A stretch of 64,000 nucleotides of DNA, taken from contig NC_081337.1 of assembly GCF_022539665.2 (NCBI RefSeq), positions 10,533,768 to 10,597,767 on the forward strand. Reading direction: 5' to 3'. The DNA comes from Daphnia carinata (taxonomy: Eukaryota; Arthropoda; Branchiopoda; Diplostraca; Daphniidae). The notes beneath the pieces are model-generated. The model saw only the letters and a list, made by a program, of their open reading frames with translations. It searched no databases and was not told where the DNA came from. Positions within the stretch are counted from its first letter, which is position 1; each line of letters opens with the position of its first letter. Below are positions 1 to 14,300 of this stretch, piece after piece. The translations under genes and the position numbers were made by a program.

Positions 1-2540
1 AACGTTACGGTTCGTCTGGGTCCAGTTCCCAACGAGTCCATACGTTTATGCAATATAACTCTGTGGGCGATTTTCTAATGAAAATGACGTGAATGAATGT
101 AACACGTCACATTATCAACCAGAATAAATACAGCAGTCGAGTTGCTGGCACATTCGAGTTTCTCTTTTGTTTCGTGTTTTTCTCTTATTTTTTGGGGGGG
201 AGGGGGGAGTAAACAAAAACCGGTCGCATTGAACGCAAGTTAGGTTTTACATGATTTAACTGACTGCTAGATCAAGAGGGAGAGAAAGAGAGGGAAAAAA
301 AAGGAACGAGATAAGAATAAAAGGAGAAAAAGTAATATTACGGTTGGTTGGTTCCCCATTTCCGCTGCTTCAAAACATTACATGTGTTTAACCCTGAGGG
401 ATACAAAACTTTCGATTTCCTCAGAATTGTTGGGACTTGTTTCTCCCCTCCTCCCCCATTTTTCTACGCACATGATAAAACAACCAAGAGTGTTAAAGCA
501 TTACGAACGTACGGAGGGATTATTACCAAACGCATTTTCTAGTGAATGTTACCCATGCAGAGCGCAGCCAAATAAAATAGCAGACGATCTGTTTTCGTTT
601 GGTGGCTATCAGCCTGACGTGGTCTTGTCTCGCCAAAATGTTTGTCATTGTTCTTCTGGATTGTCACATGATCTCTGTGAGGGTGAGCAATACTTGCGTA
701 TTTTCATACAACAATAATTCAAATTCACGCTTGCATTGGCTCGAGATCAAGACCTTGGCAATGTTTCGTGTCTGATGAAACTAGAAAAAGATCCTGAAAA
801 TGCCGTAGGCTAAAAGGATTGCTCTTTAGCCACATCCCTTTGTGACGTCACGATTCGGGTTGCTAAACATAGAGGGGGTTAGAGAGGGCGAGAGAAAAAA
901 GGAGAGGAGTATATTTCCTTTCCCACAACTTTCGGCGTAGCGAAGGCCGACGACGACTTCGAAGCTGCTGGTTGGCTCAATCTGGGCTTACACGTACGGA
1001 CATAATCGTTTGTTAGTGGTTTGGCGTTGAACTGTAATTCCCACGACATCAATCAAACTGCTTTTGTGTGATTTGCCCACTTTGATCGTTGTGTGTGTGT
1101 ATGAGAAATGTGTTGGATCATCGGTCTCGGCCAGCCCGCCATAGTCGATCGGACGCCAATTGTGCTGGGTAAGTTGTTGTGTCTGATGCCTGCGTGATCG
1201 ACTGCTAGATGCATGGACCCATCACTGTGTAGTGTGTATGCATGAATTCGATACCGACACTCGTGTGCAAATGACTGTCGCTCACGTCCGTTTTCGGACA
1301 ACTTGACCTAGTTTTCACTTTCAGCTGCACCGACCCACTGACCGACATTTTCCCCATCCATTCTGTCCCCTTTCAACCGTACCCACAACGACTCCATCTT
1401 GCCCCCCAGCTCTTTTCAGCTTCAAAACTTTCACTGGCACAATACATCAGTCTGTTTGTCTGTTGTTGAAAATAATCAGAAAATATTCGGCGGCTGATTG
1501 GCAACAGCTGGTGTGCCCGATATTCCCCTCCCCTCCCTCTCTCGCTCTAACGGACACAAGTACAAAAAAATTTGCGTACAATAGATGGCCTTGGTCAGCT
1601 TTCCATGTCATCTAATAATTCTCTTGGCAACCTTGATTCGATCCAACTGGTCGATATATTCTCCAAGAGAGGGGTAGCTCTCTTTGGCCATGATATCATC
1701 AAATGGTAGGGTAGGGGGTGGAGGAATGCAACAACAGGTTATGCCAATCGATATGCTGCCCTCGCATTTTACTGGAGCATAGAAAAAAAAGAGTCTGATG
1801 AATAATAAAGGTAGTAGTAGTCGCCTTGTCAGGTGAAAGGTGAAACGTTTTGCTTTTCTTCTCTTTAGTGGGACACACAAGTCTCAGGTGCGTCTGCACT
1901 TTAGAAAACGAAGAGAATCTAGTCTGTCTGGCCCCATACTTTCAATCGAACAAACATTTTGCACAAGTTTAGCCCTTGTGTTTTCATTGCCTACGCGCTT
2001 GCGTGAGCAACAGCAGAGCCTTGTTATTTTTGCGTGATTAATTTACGATTGCCTGTATATTTGGGCTAGCGAGCAATCGCGGGAGAAACATCGTATCTGT
2101 CACCTTATATCATCGTTCACACTTGGTAGTTGTTTCACAATAACAAACGGATCGGTTCTTCCTCGTATAAGTCGTAGGGTGTCGTGTGTGTGTGCGTGTT
2201 TTTGTTTGTCTTGGGCCGTGATCGTCTCGTACACGTACGCACACTTTTGTGGGTGGGTGTTTGTGGAAAATGCACTTTGTCAGAATGCCAAACGATGGCT
2301 CAGCTGACCCGAGGCCAAATAATCCCGCCGGAATGAACCAGTGCACATTGCTTTTGTGCGCAACATACATTCACAGACACACACACACAAATTCAATAAA
2401 ACATAAGACAGACGTAAAGAATAAAGGGAGAGATAGGTTTGAGTAGGACCAAGACATGGTGATGTGATGGATGTGCTGTTCTTTGTTTCTTATTTGTTTT
2501 TTTGGATGTTATTGTCAGAGTCCTCATTGGTACTGATGCC
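1..2540. other. Upstream region of the Smaug gene, no coding sequence recognised
   Basis: No convincing protein-coding exon is visible. The stretch holds purine-rich and G-rich tracts near 190-310, a CRE-like palindrome near 843, GAGA-type runs near 870-910 and short GT/CA runs near 1090 and 2380. An acceptor-like sequence (pyrimidine tract, then CAG at 2516-2518) lies just before the chosen Smaug start. At least one non-coding 5' exon is therefore expected further upstream, probably in this region, but I could not place it. Confidence 0.5.
843..850. promoter_or_regulatory. CRE/ATF-like palindrome TGACGTCA
   Basis: A perfect 8-base TGACGTCA palindrome is followed within about 60 bases by GAGA-type purine runs. 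This combination is common near arthropod promoters, and the site lies upstream of the Smaug gene. That it works as a promoter element is inference; the motif itself is read directly. Confidence 0.3.
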
Positions 2541-5500
2541 ATGGTGATGGCGCCGCAGCCTCCGCGCGAATTCACCGTCGAGGAATTGGAGCCGTTGGAG
2601 CATTGGTTCGAGAGTTGCAACGGCGCCCAGCAGGCCACCGTCGCCGTCAAGTTGCTGAGCCGGGCCAATCCTAAAGCCGCTCACCTGATACACTCCTTTC
2701 TCCAGCAGCGGCTCCTCGTCGCTAACGCCATCTGGCGTCAGGAGATTCAACGGGCAAACGATCCTGGTAAAATAAAATACAGACTTGTATTATGGAATCT
2801 AACCCATCAGCTTCCCTTTCCGTTAACAAAGTAACTAATTAGATTTTAACGCAATATTTAACTATGCCGTAATTCGCCCTCTTTCACTTTTGAAACCGGA
2901 TTGGCTACAATTATACTCGTTTTTTTTTTTAGGTGTTTGCCATATGCAATCATATCGTCCTATATAAAAATTATTTTATGTCTACCGCCACCGAAAGGGA
3001 GTGGGGAAGCGAAGGCTTTCACTACTTCTTATTGCTACCTCAACTAGTACTCGTTCTAGATGATAAGGCGGCAACAATGTCGACAATTTTTAATTGCGAT
3101 GCCGTTACGACTAGGTTCTCGTTTTTTCTATTTTTTTTTTTTTGCCAGATAACAGACTAGACTGGAAAACGTGAAAATGCGTTGCGCACAAGTTCTCGAT
3201 TGCTTTTCCTTTTTTTTTTTAATTTTCTTGTATTTTTGCTGTTGTTGGCAACGTTCCCGAGACACTTAGAGATTTTTTGGAAAAGTGAAAGAACTAGGTC
3301 ACCGCCTCGTGCACCGCCTCTGCCTTCTGTAGTAGCTCTTCCCTCGCTCCACACACACCGAATCGTCTAACGTGTGTCAGACATTTATGAATGTCTCGCC
3401 AAAACTCGTGCGCCGGCCCCGTTTTATTGTATCTATGGTTTTGTTGTTTTGGGCCAGGTCGGTGTCTTTTTTTTTTTTTTTTTTTTTTTTTCACTTTGCT
3501 TGCGCAATTCAGCACATTTTTATGCGATGGAATAAGAATCCAGTTCGCTTTGGCAGTCTGCGTTCTGTGTCGCGGGAATCTTCTTCTAATTTTACTATTG
3601 GGGATTTTGATCTAGAGGACGACGAGGACATACTAGTGAGTGTGCCGGTTTGGCTTTCACTCTGCGTAGATGACGACAACGTCGGTGATAGGGAAAATGA
3701 AAAAGAGAGAGTGTGTGTATGTTGTGTATGCGTATGTATAGTTAGGAGCTGGCAGGTACTTTCCCCATCATCCCTCCCTACCGAACTCGACGGGAACGGT
3801 CTAGACGTGTTTCACGCAATATGAACAGCAGCCAGAAGGATCCCAGTAGACACGTTTCAGGTGTGTTCTCTTAGTAAGGGCCTTCTTTCTTTTTATTGAT
3901 GGATCAAGGCAGGTCGTGGGTCGCGGGTTCAGTTTTGCGGGAATAAATAAATAACAATTGCTGATAGCTCAACAGATAAGATGTTGCCATTCTCCTTCAC
4001 AACAAGCGACTATTTGCCGTCATCCGCGGGAAAATTTGAGAAAGTTTTTTTTTTTTATTCTTCCTTCCGATCCCCTTCTCTTTCTTATTGTTTGTCCGAA
4101 CAAACGACAGGTTCATGTGTGCCGCATCATCTGGTAATCAATCTCGCATGCGCAGACTATCGTGACATCATCTTAACAATAATCGTGATATCATATCTCT
4201 TACAACACACACGTCTTTTTTTTTTCGTAGAATTTCAATGGGTTATTTTTATTTTGTTTATTTTTAAAGCTCTTATCGGACCTAGAAATTTGAACACGAT
4301 TTAGTTTATGGGGCACTGCCGAAATGATATTGAACTAATGATCTGAAGTAGGGTGTGGCTTATACTCTACATCGTGTGCGCAACTAACCGTTTGTGGTCA
4401 GACAAAGAGAAAAGAGAAGGTATGTCGAAAAAAAAAAGCAACCAATTCTCTACAGGTAGTGCAGGTGCTTTGGAAAAGAATGTATGTCTTAAGACCAAAA
4501 GAAAAAAAACATAATATGGGAGGAAATAGTATATAAAGAACTATTATAACTGTTGGCCGGTTGCCCGCTTTCTCTTTCAGCATCAGTCGACCGTATTTGG
4601 ACAGGCCTATACAAAGAGAGAAAGAGACGGATCAGCGAGAGTAGCCCAGAGATTCTTCTTATTTTGTCTGTTTTCGTGCGTTTTGTTTTATTGGAGTCGA
4701 TTCGTTTTCGGTTTATTTATTTATTTTTTTTTTTCTTAAAGAAGAGGAAAGCTGCACGGGCTCCTACTAGCAGACATGACGAGTTTTGCCCGTACACGGG
4801 AAGCACCAGCAGTGGAAGAGAAAGGTGTAGAGAGGTGTGTTTAAAGAGAGAACGTCTTCCATATTCTATTTGGTTTCTACTCTACGGTCGAAGAGAAAGG
4901 GAAAGGGGAGGGGGGGGGAGATTGGCTGTATACAAGAGACGAAGAGAGAAACGGGAGGGGCCTGGGTTAGCTTCGAGGCCAACCGCTAGGACCACACAAC
5001 CCAGGGTGAAAGCTCTTTTTTTTTCTTTCTTTCTTTCCAACGTGTTTTTGGTCCGTTCTCTCTCTCTATGGCCTCGCACAACACGTTATTAGTGTGTGTG
5101 TGTGTCTCTCTCTCTTTTCTCGACTTGTTGAGTCTATCCAGTCGGCTGGCCTCGCTGCTCCAGTCCGGACGTCCCTCCTTTAACCTCCGCTCCCGTTTCG
5201 CTCTTTTGTTGTTGTTGTTTTTTTTTACCTTCCCGTCGAATAACCACTTTGTTTTTGTTTGGATCTATTCCGGCAAAAATCAAAAGTATTTTGGATTCTA
5301 ACTTATTCGTTTAGTGAAAAAAATAATAATTTCGGAAGGCAATGGAATTTTCTTATCATTTTTGAATATAATTTAATTTCCCCCCAAAAAATCCGTCCGG
5401 AGAGAAATATCTCGGCACTTTCACTTTGACGTGTTGGATGAAGTGTACGTTTTTGGTGTTGTAAGAAGAAGCAGAAGAATTGTTTCGGTTCTCCTATCGA

Positions 5501-8500
5501 CAAGTGAATCGGAACGTGTTGTAACTGTGTGCGTGAGTGGATTGTTTTTTTGTGTTGCAAAAGGAAAAATCGGATTGGGTCATTGTTGCCATCCATGAAG
5601 ACATGACGGGTAAGAATAACTTTTAACTGCGTGTGGTATTTTATTATTTTTTTTTCTTTCACTTTGAGTGCGTTCTCGTAAATAATGGCCACCCGTTGCC
5701 GACGCTTTCTCAATAGTGATCGGGAAAATACCTCGTGATTAAACCGCAATTTCCATTCACGAAGAGCCCACCGGCACTTTCATCTCGTTGATGATGATTC
5801 AACTCCTTTTATTTTCCCTTTTTTTTTTGTTTTCTTCTCATTTGAAAGATCTCTCAATTTCTCTTAGTTATGAGTTAGTAGAGTAACCAGAATGTTTTCT
5901 CGATTACGCCATAAATAATAGCTCAGCTCCTTCGCGAGAGCAACACCTGGGGGAGGTTTCACTTGTTGTTATTACAGTATCTCTGGCCTTGGCCAGTTTG
6001 GTCGTATGACCCAAACTTGACGATTGCAAGACACGACCGTCGTCGTCGAATGATTATGTATTTTGTTGATTTCTCGACGTTTTTTTTTTTGTGCTGCCTC
6101 GTGTGTATACGCGCAAAGTGTGTCAATGCCACAAAGAGAATTCTAATAAAAACATGTTGGGGTATACAGGGGAAAAGAAAAGAAAAATTCTCATGTTGTG
6201 TTTTTTCTTGATTTTTTTTTCCCCATTTTCTTTAGCCTTTTTGAACGGATTACGCAACGAGTCACGCGATGTAGCCGTCTCTCAACTGTTGCACTACCTG
6301 CCATTGCTCCGACCGGCCAACTCTGATGGAGTCCGAGGATATATTCACCTCCTTCCCGGGTTAGAAATAGTTCCCTTTTGAATTAATTTTTAATGCGCAT
6401 TTCGGTGCGTGAATAACCGAGCAATTGTTTGTCTTTTGTTCAGTTTGCTGGCCTCATTCCTGGAGGACGATCCTAACCAGGGACCTTCAGCCAGTGCTCA
6501 ACACCATTCGACCGAAATTCAGCAACTTCTTACGTACGCTCTTATTCATCCTGCTCTTTCACTTGAAAGTAAACGGTAATTTAAAAAGAAAAATTCAACC
6601 GTCTGTTATGGTTTTGAATTTCGTTTTCCGTTGGATTCAAATAACTGGACAGTGACGTGTTTCGTAACGTGACATAATCTTGACCTACATTTCGTCTCAC
6701 ATCGTTTAGGTCACTGGCTGAGTTGATCCGGCAGCTGGACGAAGAAGGAAACCAGGAGATGGCGCTGTCTTTATTGGAGAGCAATCATCAGGGCGGTTTG
6801 GATATGTTTCCACCGTCGGATCCACAGTCTCCCGATACCTTCCATTCGCCCAGACAGAGGCACAATGGTGGCCAGTGGGATCCCTGGAGCTCGCCAAGTC
6901 CAGGACTGGGTCCACCGAGCAGCAAACAGCCTCCACCGTCCACTTGCACGATCCAGCGCATTCGGCGTAGTAATAGTTTGACTCCACCGTCCAATTCCAT
7001 GGTCTATCCGCAAGATCCTTGGGGAAGCAACCAGGTCAGTTTTCGAAAGATGTTCCTTTCACTTTGAGCCAGTTTTTTTTTTTTTCGCTTATTTCTTTTA
7101 ACGATGATTTATAGAACGATAATGGCCGCCTCAAGCCCAGATCATTGTCTTTGTCTTCACCGGGGGAAACGGCCAGCGCACTCTCTCACTGCCCTCTATC
7201 GCCGCAAAATTCGCTGGCTTCTTCCGGCAGTGGCAGTGGATCCGATTCGATTTACAGCGATGATAGTCATCGAACTTCATCTTTCCATACCCCCGGGAGC
7301 GGCATGAGGGGTATTTAATTCTTTTATTTATTTCAAATTTTTAGACGACAAAAGAGCAGGTCGCGCTGAGACGGAACACTTTCTTTTTTTTTTTTTTTTT
7401 TTTGGAATGCAAAAGACACATAAGCTAAAGTGTTTTGTTTTTCCCGTACGCAGATGTGCCGTCGTGGCTGAAGGGTTTGCGACTGCACAAGTACGCCCAT
7501 TTATTCTCGCTGCTCACTTACGACGAGATGTTGGCGTTGACTGAGGAGCAGCTGGAACTGCAGGGTGTGACTAAAGGAGCCCGGCACAAGATCGCACTCA
7601 GCATCCTTCGCCTACGTGAGCGGCCCACGCTTCTGGCCCAGTTGGAAAAGGTTTGGTCCTTTTACTTTTGTCGCCATGCCAAACAACAATAATTTCCTTT
7701 TGTTTTTTTCTGAAATCGTTCAGGAGGTGGTCGACACGGGCAGTTTGCATAACGCGTTAAGTGAGCTGAAAAACTTGCTGTCAACGCCAATTAAACCGTA
7801 TCGCGGCCCACCGGCCGACGACCAACTTTACGTTGGCAGTTTGAGTCCCTCTCCATCGCCGTTGATGGCGAGAGATGACACTTCGGGATATTCGTCGCTC
7901 GATGGATCGACGGACAATTTGGCGGCCGCTCGTGGTGCGTCCAGCGGATCGCCGACTACCATGGAGACGAGCGATTTGTCAAAACCACCGCCGTCATCAT
8001 CGGCTGCCGTTCGTCAGAGCCGGTCGTCCCTGGCTACGTCTGACATGCCTACCGTTATCGTTTCCGCAGCTCCTGATGTGGACAGTGCCGAGGAAGGAAG
8101 CGACACGTCGGCGGACGATGGACTCGGCGGAATTGGCGACAATCTTTCGGGCAACTTTCGCTCAGCCTTCGGGAGCGAGTTGGAGTTGCTTGGCGGGCCG
8201 ACTCACCTGTCGCTTGACGACCTGCCGGGCCAAATCACTCGCCTTCTGGGCAAAAGTACGGAACCCCAAAAGAAACTTTCTCTTCATTAAATACCCGTCT
8301 TTATAATAATATCGTTTTCCTTTTTCTTTTTTTTTTTTTGTTTTTACTTTAATTAGTTTGCACGCAGCTCTTGGTGTCTTCCTCTCCGGCAGAAGAAAAC
8401 GTTAGCCAGTTTGTGGGCTTGCTGGACCGCTGTTTGAGTCACGAAGCTTTCACCCAGCGTCAACGACGTCGCATCGCCTCGTGGAAAGAGCAGGCTCATC

Positions 8501-9554
8501 GCATTTGGAACAACCTTCCGCCTTCGGGTAATGGTGGCAGCACCAGCATCGGCCGCAATGGCTGCGGTAGTAGTAACAACACTATAGTTAATACTACAAA
8601 CAACGGCGGTATCGGCAGCGTCGGCGGCGGTGGGCCGCAGAAGAGCTCTGAAACGCGCTTCGCCCGCCGATGGAGCAATGTGGCTCATTATCCGGGATTC
8701 TACAGCGCCGATGCCGGCAGTAGCGCTGCCCAGACTTCTTTCGGATGCGCTCCACCGAATGCCTACAGCCTATTCCCGCCGAGACAACAACAGCAAAGGG
8801 GACAAGGTCTCCATCCGAGCCCGTGCCCGAGTCCCAGTCTAGCCCGTCCTTTATTCGCTGGACAGAGCCCCACCCATAATTCTTATGGCCAACATACACA
8901 CCACGCAGTTGCTGGTAAATTCGCTCTTTTGTTTCTTTGCTTTTGTTCTTTTTTCTTTCTTAAAAATAGTTGTGTTGTATAAAAAAAAAAAATGTTAAAA
9001 TTCTAGGAGGTTTGAGCGCGACGCTAATGCGGCCCGGCCTGGCGTCGACGACTCCGCTGCCGCACAATTCGCACTCGCTTCAAGTGGGATCGCACTTGCC
9101 GCTACAGCACCGCAATAGTTTCTGCGTCAGCGCGTTGTCGCACCAGTCGTCGCTCTACTCGTCGCCTTCATCATCGTCTTCGGCGTCATCGCAAACAGCG
9201 CAGGGTTTTTCTTCTCTGTCCTGCGGCGTTGCACCCGACCCGTTTACTTTCTCTCATCCACACCGGATGCACTTTGATGAACTTCCGTCAGAGGTCTGTA
9301 TTTATTTTGGCTATCAAATAAATTTCGGGGTGTATCAACTCGTTCTTTTGTTTTGTTTTTCGCATTTCCAGTCGCCATTTGCCAGCCGGTTGGGGATCCA
9401 GCGAGCCAGGTCAGCGCCGATGGCTAATGGCGTCGCCAACAACAGTCTGTTCAGCCAAGAGCGAGATGCTTCCGAAATGGATTTGAATCACCGCCTCGAG
9501 TCGCTCTGTCTCAGCATGACGGAGCACGCTCTGGAAGGAGCCAACGACATTTAG
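2541..9554 (+). CDS. smg: Smaug / SAMD4-family RNA-binding translational repressor
   Basis: Coding exons: 2541-2766, 6236-6359, 6444-6575, 6710-7034, 7115-7310, 7454-7650, 7724-8255, 8357-8914, 9007-9293, 9372-9554. Phases agree at every junction, giving 919 aa. Smaug proteins bind hairpin Smaug recognition elements in mRNAs and recruit deadenylation and repression factors in the cytoplasm. The N-terminal 160 or so residues match the Smaug similarity/dimerisation regions ([23 protein letters not shown]). The SAM domain at about residues 335-400 begins [19 protein letters not shown] and contains the [12 protein letters not shown] helix that contacts RNA in this family. The C-terminus keeps the family signature [15 protein letters not shown]. 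Linkers are Ser/Pro-rich. The start at 2541 has a good context (GCCATGG); an in-frame ATG at 2502 precedes the likely acceptor. The third exon uses the donor at 6576, because the GT at 6569 breaks the frame. Confidence 0.93.
2767..6235 (+). other. First coding intron of the Smaug gene (3.5 kb)
   Basis: This is the only long intron in the Smaug coding region. It holds many T-runs, C/T-rich tracts and a GT/CT-rich patch near 5090-5120. No coding exon on either strand is supported by splice sites plus recognisable protein. Its length compared with the other short introns makes it a place to look for enhancers or alternative first exons. Confidence 0.5.
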
Positions 9555-10460
9555 AGACGCCCTTTTGCTTTCTCCAGACAGTTTAAAAAAAAAAAAAGAA
9601 AGAAAAAACTAAAAAAAAAAAGAATAATTATATTAACTCTTTGGTCACATTTGTACAATCTGCTCAATCAACTCTATCCTCGCCCCTTCTCTCCCGGTTT
9701 TTTTTACACACACACACACACACACACCACGTATATATGTATACACACACGTACACATACACACACAGAACCCTTTCTCTTTCCACTCTTCTCTAGTTTC
9801 TACTTTTTTTTTTCCCCTTTTTGCTCCGTTCCGGTTATTTTGTTTTTTCGACAGTCAAAACATTTCGCGTGATGTGGTGGCGGATTGATAATTTTTTTTT
9901 TTTAAAGTGCGTTGATATGGAGGCTATATTTGAAAATGACGTTAAAGAATTCTAATATTAGATGTACAGAAAAATGATGTGAGGTAGATTAAAAATGGAT
10001 CTAGGTAGGAGGGCGCAAAGAGAAAAAGAAGGTCGATATATATACATCCAATAGAGCTCAATTTATTTGTTTTTTTTCTTTTCTTTTCTAGTACACTTTC
10101 TCCATCATCTTGAACCACCATTTAAAATTTTTTAAAAAGAAAGAAAATGGGAAAAACACAAAAAAAAGAACCAACCGAAGTCTTTTTGTATTATTGCGTG
10201 TGTTCGTTTCTCTTTTCCTTTCCGTTTTCTTCAATCTCTCTTTCCGAAATGTGTTCTCTTTTTCTCTTTCAAAGCTGACGTAGTACGTGCCGCATTTTGC
10301 AATTTTTTTTTTTCGTCTTCAAACAAAAATCAAGAAAAACAAAAAAGTCCGTTCGTTGCAGCGCAGCAGATCGGCCCACACACATTTTACACGCGCCGTG
10401 TTCGTCTCTCGATAGTGTTCGATTGTTAAACTTTATTATAATAAATCTAAGAAAGATACC
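9555..10460 (+). other. Probable Smaug 3' UTR with CA repeat and AATAAA
   Basis: After the stop at 9552-9554 the sequence is A/T-rich and non-coding. It contains a CA microsatellite near 9706-9770 and many T-runs. The first well-placed AATAAA is at 10440-10445, so the transcript may end near 10460. The region from there to 11379 shows no recognised gene and probably contains the FBXO11 promoter close to 11200-11300. Confidence 0.4.
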
Positions 10461-11379
10461 GTAGCGAAGAAATATCGTTTATTGGAAAAAAGGAAAGAAG
10501 ATGCAAATTTAGAATTTGGATTTTGTTCCCCCAAGTTATTCAACACCTTTTTTTTTTGTTTTGTGTGTATGTCACTCTATTTCTCTCTTTTTCTATGGGG
10601 TTGTAATAATAACGCTTGAAAGCTCTATGTTTGATGGACTAAATCTTTTCGTCGTCTTATATTGCCCCTTTCGTAAGCATAGGCTAATAATGGCCAAGCG
10701 CTCTATTTTAATGATGAAATCAAACGATTAGGTTAATTTTGAATTAAAGAAAAATACAAGACTTTTGATTACCTATTCTTCTGGTTTGTTTGTTATTCGT
10801 CGCGTGGCCGATTACAACGCGCCTGAAGTAAATTGAAAGAACATAAACATCGGCATTTATCAAATACGAGAGACGAAAGAAATGACCTAAAACAGCTGTT
10901 AGGACAAAGAAACATTCTACCCGCGTTGCCGCCACTGGAAACCGTGCAGTACAAAACGCTGCTCTTTTTTTTATTTATTTATAAATTTTTTTTTCTTCTT
11001 TTTTTCTGCCTTTCTTAAAAAGGAAGCCGAAAGAAATATGCGTAACAGCGTTAGGCTAAATAAATTTAATGAATATAAAAGCATGAGAAAGAAAAAAGAC
11101 ATCGCCTCCAGACATTAGGCTAACCACGAAAGAAAAAATTCCTACAAACCTACTAACTCAATTGCCTGTAGATGGCGGTGGTATCACAGAGCGACAAGAT
11201 GGCGGAAATATGCTCATAGTGGCCAGTTGTGTTGACACTAAAAAAGTGAGATTTGCGGAGAAAAAAAACAATATGATCCTTCCGTAGTGATTGTTATTCG
11301 CAAGTTTACTCTAATATCTGAACATAGTCTGTTGTTGTGTTGTGCTCACCTAACGAAAAGTGCGAAAACGACTAAGAAA

Positions 11380-14300
11380 ATGCCCAGTCCCTCGCTGCGT
11401 TCACCCCTATATTCCCTGAGAAGGTCGAAACGGAAAGGCACCAAGAGAGGTGCTGCTGCTAGCAATAACTCTCGCGTCAACTCTGGTAAGTGTTTTAAAA
11501 ACTTCGTTACTGATTATCTCTCAATATGTAGCTAGGAAATGGCAAACAATAACAATCACTTCTTAGATGGGGAGGAAGGAGCAGGTGAAGGAAATGTTCA
11601 AAACAATGGATCGTCAGCAAACAACGAGAATCCAGTCTCTGGATCTGTTGCTCCTCAACCTGTTGTCCCGTCTGCTGTTGGTTTAGTCACCGGAGGGGCC
11701 TCTGCTGCTGGCCACCAACCCCCTTATGATTTGAGGAGGAAGTCACCACATCATGATCCTGCCGCTGCAGCTGTTGCACCCAACTACCCTTCAGGCTGTA
11801 ATCCTGCAAGTGGTAGCCTTTCATCCAATTCAGCTTGTGCTGCTGGTCCCAGTGGCTATGCAGCATGCATGCTACCTGCAAGAAAGAGGCCTAGGCGAAC
11901 TTGTTACACATCATCAGAGAGTATACTCTTGTTGCTTAGGTTTTTCCTGTTTGCAGCTATATAGTGATGTGTTGTTTACTTTAGATGGCAGCTCAGTAGA
12001 CGAGCAAAGAAGTGCAGCTCACTACCTCCAGTATGAATTACCTGATGAAGTTCTCATATGCATATTCAGTTATCTCTTTGAGAAAGATTTGTGTCGGGTC
12101 AGTCAAGTCTGTAAGCGTTTCCAGAGCATAGCTAACGACACCGAGCTTTGGTACGTTTCGTGGCTTATAGTTTTCACCCGTTTTGTATTGATATTTGTAA
12201 TGATTTTTAAATTTTGTTTTCAGGAAAACGCTATACCAGCGCGTTTTTGAGTACGACACACCATTGTTTCACACGGGCGTCTGCAAATACGAGTTTATAA
12301 CGATAGAAGAGTCTGAATATGATAACCCTTGGAAAGAGAGCTTCAAGCAGCTTCATCACGGCGTCCACGTTAGACCGGGATTTCAAGAAAAGGCACTCAA
12401 ACACCCGTCACGCTATAACGGTATGTCTTGAATACCAATATGGATCGTCCGAAAGTTGGTGTAACTCTTTTCCCATTTACTTCTTAGGTCGTTCAATTGC
12501 CTATTTCGACACAATCCAATCGGCGCTGGAATTTTTCGACGATGCCGAAAGTCCTTTGGTATTCGTGCACAAAGGATCCTACCAGAGGGAATACCTGGTA
12601 GTGGAGAACAACGTCAACATTCTTGGCTGTTCGTCGGGGAACGTGGCCGAAAACGTTACAATCGAACGAGACACGGAATCTACGGTGACGTTCATGGAAG
12701 GTGCCAGATCTTCCTACCTGGGCTACGTCACGCTCAAGTTCAGCCCAGATATCTCATCGTCCGTTCCGCATCACAAACACTACTGCCTTGAAATTGGAGA
12801 GAATTGCTCACCCGTTATCGACCATTGCATCATCCGCAGCAGCTCCGTCGGTATGTTTATTGCACTATTACTAATTGTTTCCATGCAATATCGATTTTTC
12901 AATTGTTGACTCATCGGTTTATTACGATTTTACAGTCGGGGCAGCCGTGTGTGTCACTGGTGCTGGTGCGGAACCCATAATTCGTCGTTGTGACATATCT
13001 GACTGCGAAAATGTTGGCCTTTACATCACCGACCATGCTCAGGGTCTTTATGAGGACAACGAAATCAGCCGCAACGCGCTGGCAGGTATCTGGGTGAAGA
13101 ATCACGCAAACCCCGTCATGCGTCGCAATCATATCCACCACGGCCGAGACGTCGGCATCTTCACTTTCGACAATGGACTAGGCTATTTCGAAAGTAACAA
13201 TATCCACAATAACAGGATTGCTGGCTTCGAAGTGAAAGGTTGGTTACCCATCTGTTGTTTTCAGGTTAATTGTTTTTGCATCTAATTGTGTCTTTTCATA
13301 TTAATAGCTGGAGCAAACCCGACGGTGGTACGCTGTGAAATTCACCACGGACAAACGGGGGGCATTTACGTGCATGAATCTGGTCAGGGCCAGTTCATTG
13401 AAAATCGGATTCACTCAAACAACTTTGCGGGCGTATGGATCACCTCCAATTCGAATCCGACTATCCGCCGAAATGAGATTTACAATGGCCATCAAGGCGG
13501 CGTTTATATTTTTGGTGAAGGCCGTGGTCTGATCGAGCACAATAACATATACGGCAACGCCTTGGCAGGCATCCAGATCCGCACCAATAGTGATCCCATC
13601 GTGCGACACAACAAAATCCACCACGGCCAACACGGTGGCATTTACGTCCATGAAAAGGGCCAAGGCCTGATTGAGGAGAATGAAGTTTACGCCAACACAC
13701 TGGCAGGAGTTTGGATAACAACAGGTACCTTCGGACACAGTTTTATTTCTTTTTCAAAATTCGATTAACATACAATTGTCGAATCAGGTTCGACTCCGGT
13801 GTTGAGGCGAAACAGAATTCACTCTGGCAAACAAGTGGGCGTCTATTTTTACGATAACGGCCACGGTCGTCTCGAAGACAACGACATCTTCAATCACCTG
13901 TACAGTGGCGTACAGATAAGAACGGGAAGTAACCCGATCATCCGCCGAAACAAGATTTGGGGTGGGCAAAATGGTGGAGTTCTTGTTTATAATGGAGGCC
14001 TCGGCCTTCTGGAACAAAACGAAATCTTCGATAACGCAATGGCTGGTGTCTGGATAAAAACCGATTCTAATCCAACATTGAAGGTAAGCTAACTGTCAAT
14101 GGTTCGGTGAGAAATGGCGTAACGCTTTGCTTTGTTATTTCAACAGCGGAATAAAATTTACGACGGAAGAGACGGCGGAATATGCATTTTCAACGGAGGA
14201 AAAGGTATTTTAGAAGAAAACGACATCTTCCGTAACGCGCAGGCCGGAGTTTTGATCTCAACCCAGTCGCACCCGATCCTTCGGCGAAACCGTATTTTCG

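Noticed and set aside
8353-8899. Minus-strand ORFs opposite the Smaug exon at 8357-8914
   Set aside because: Antisense shadows of a conserved coding exon with low-complexity composition.
13415-13738. Minus-strand ORFs across the FBXO11 beta-helix exons
   Set aside because: Shadows produced by the repetitive beta-helix codons on the other strand.
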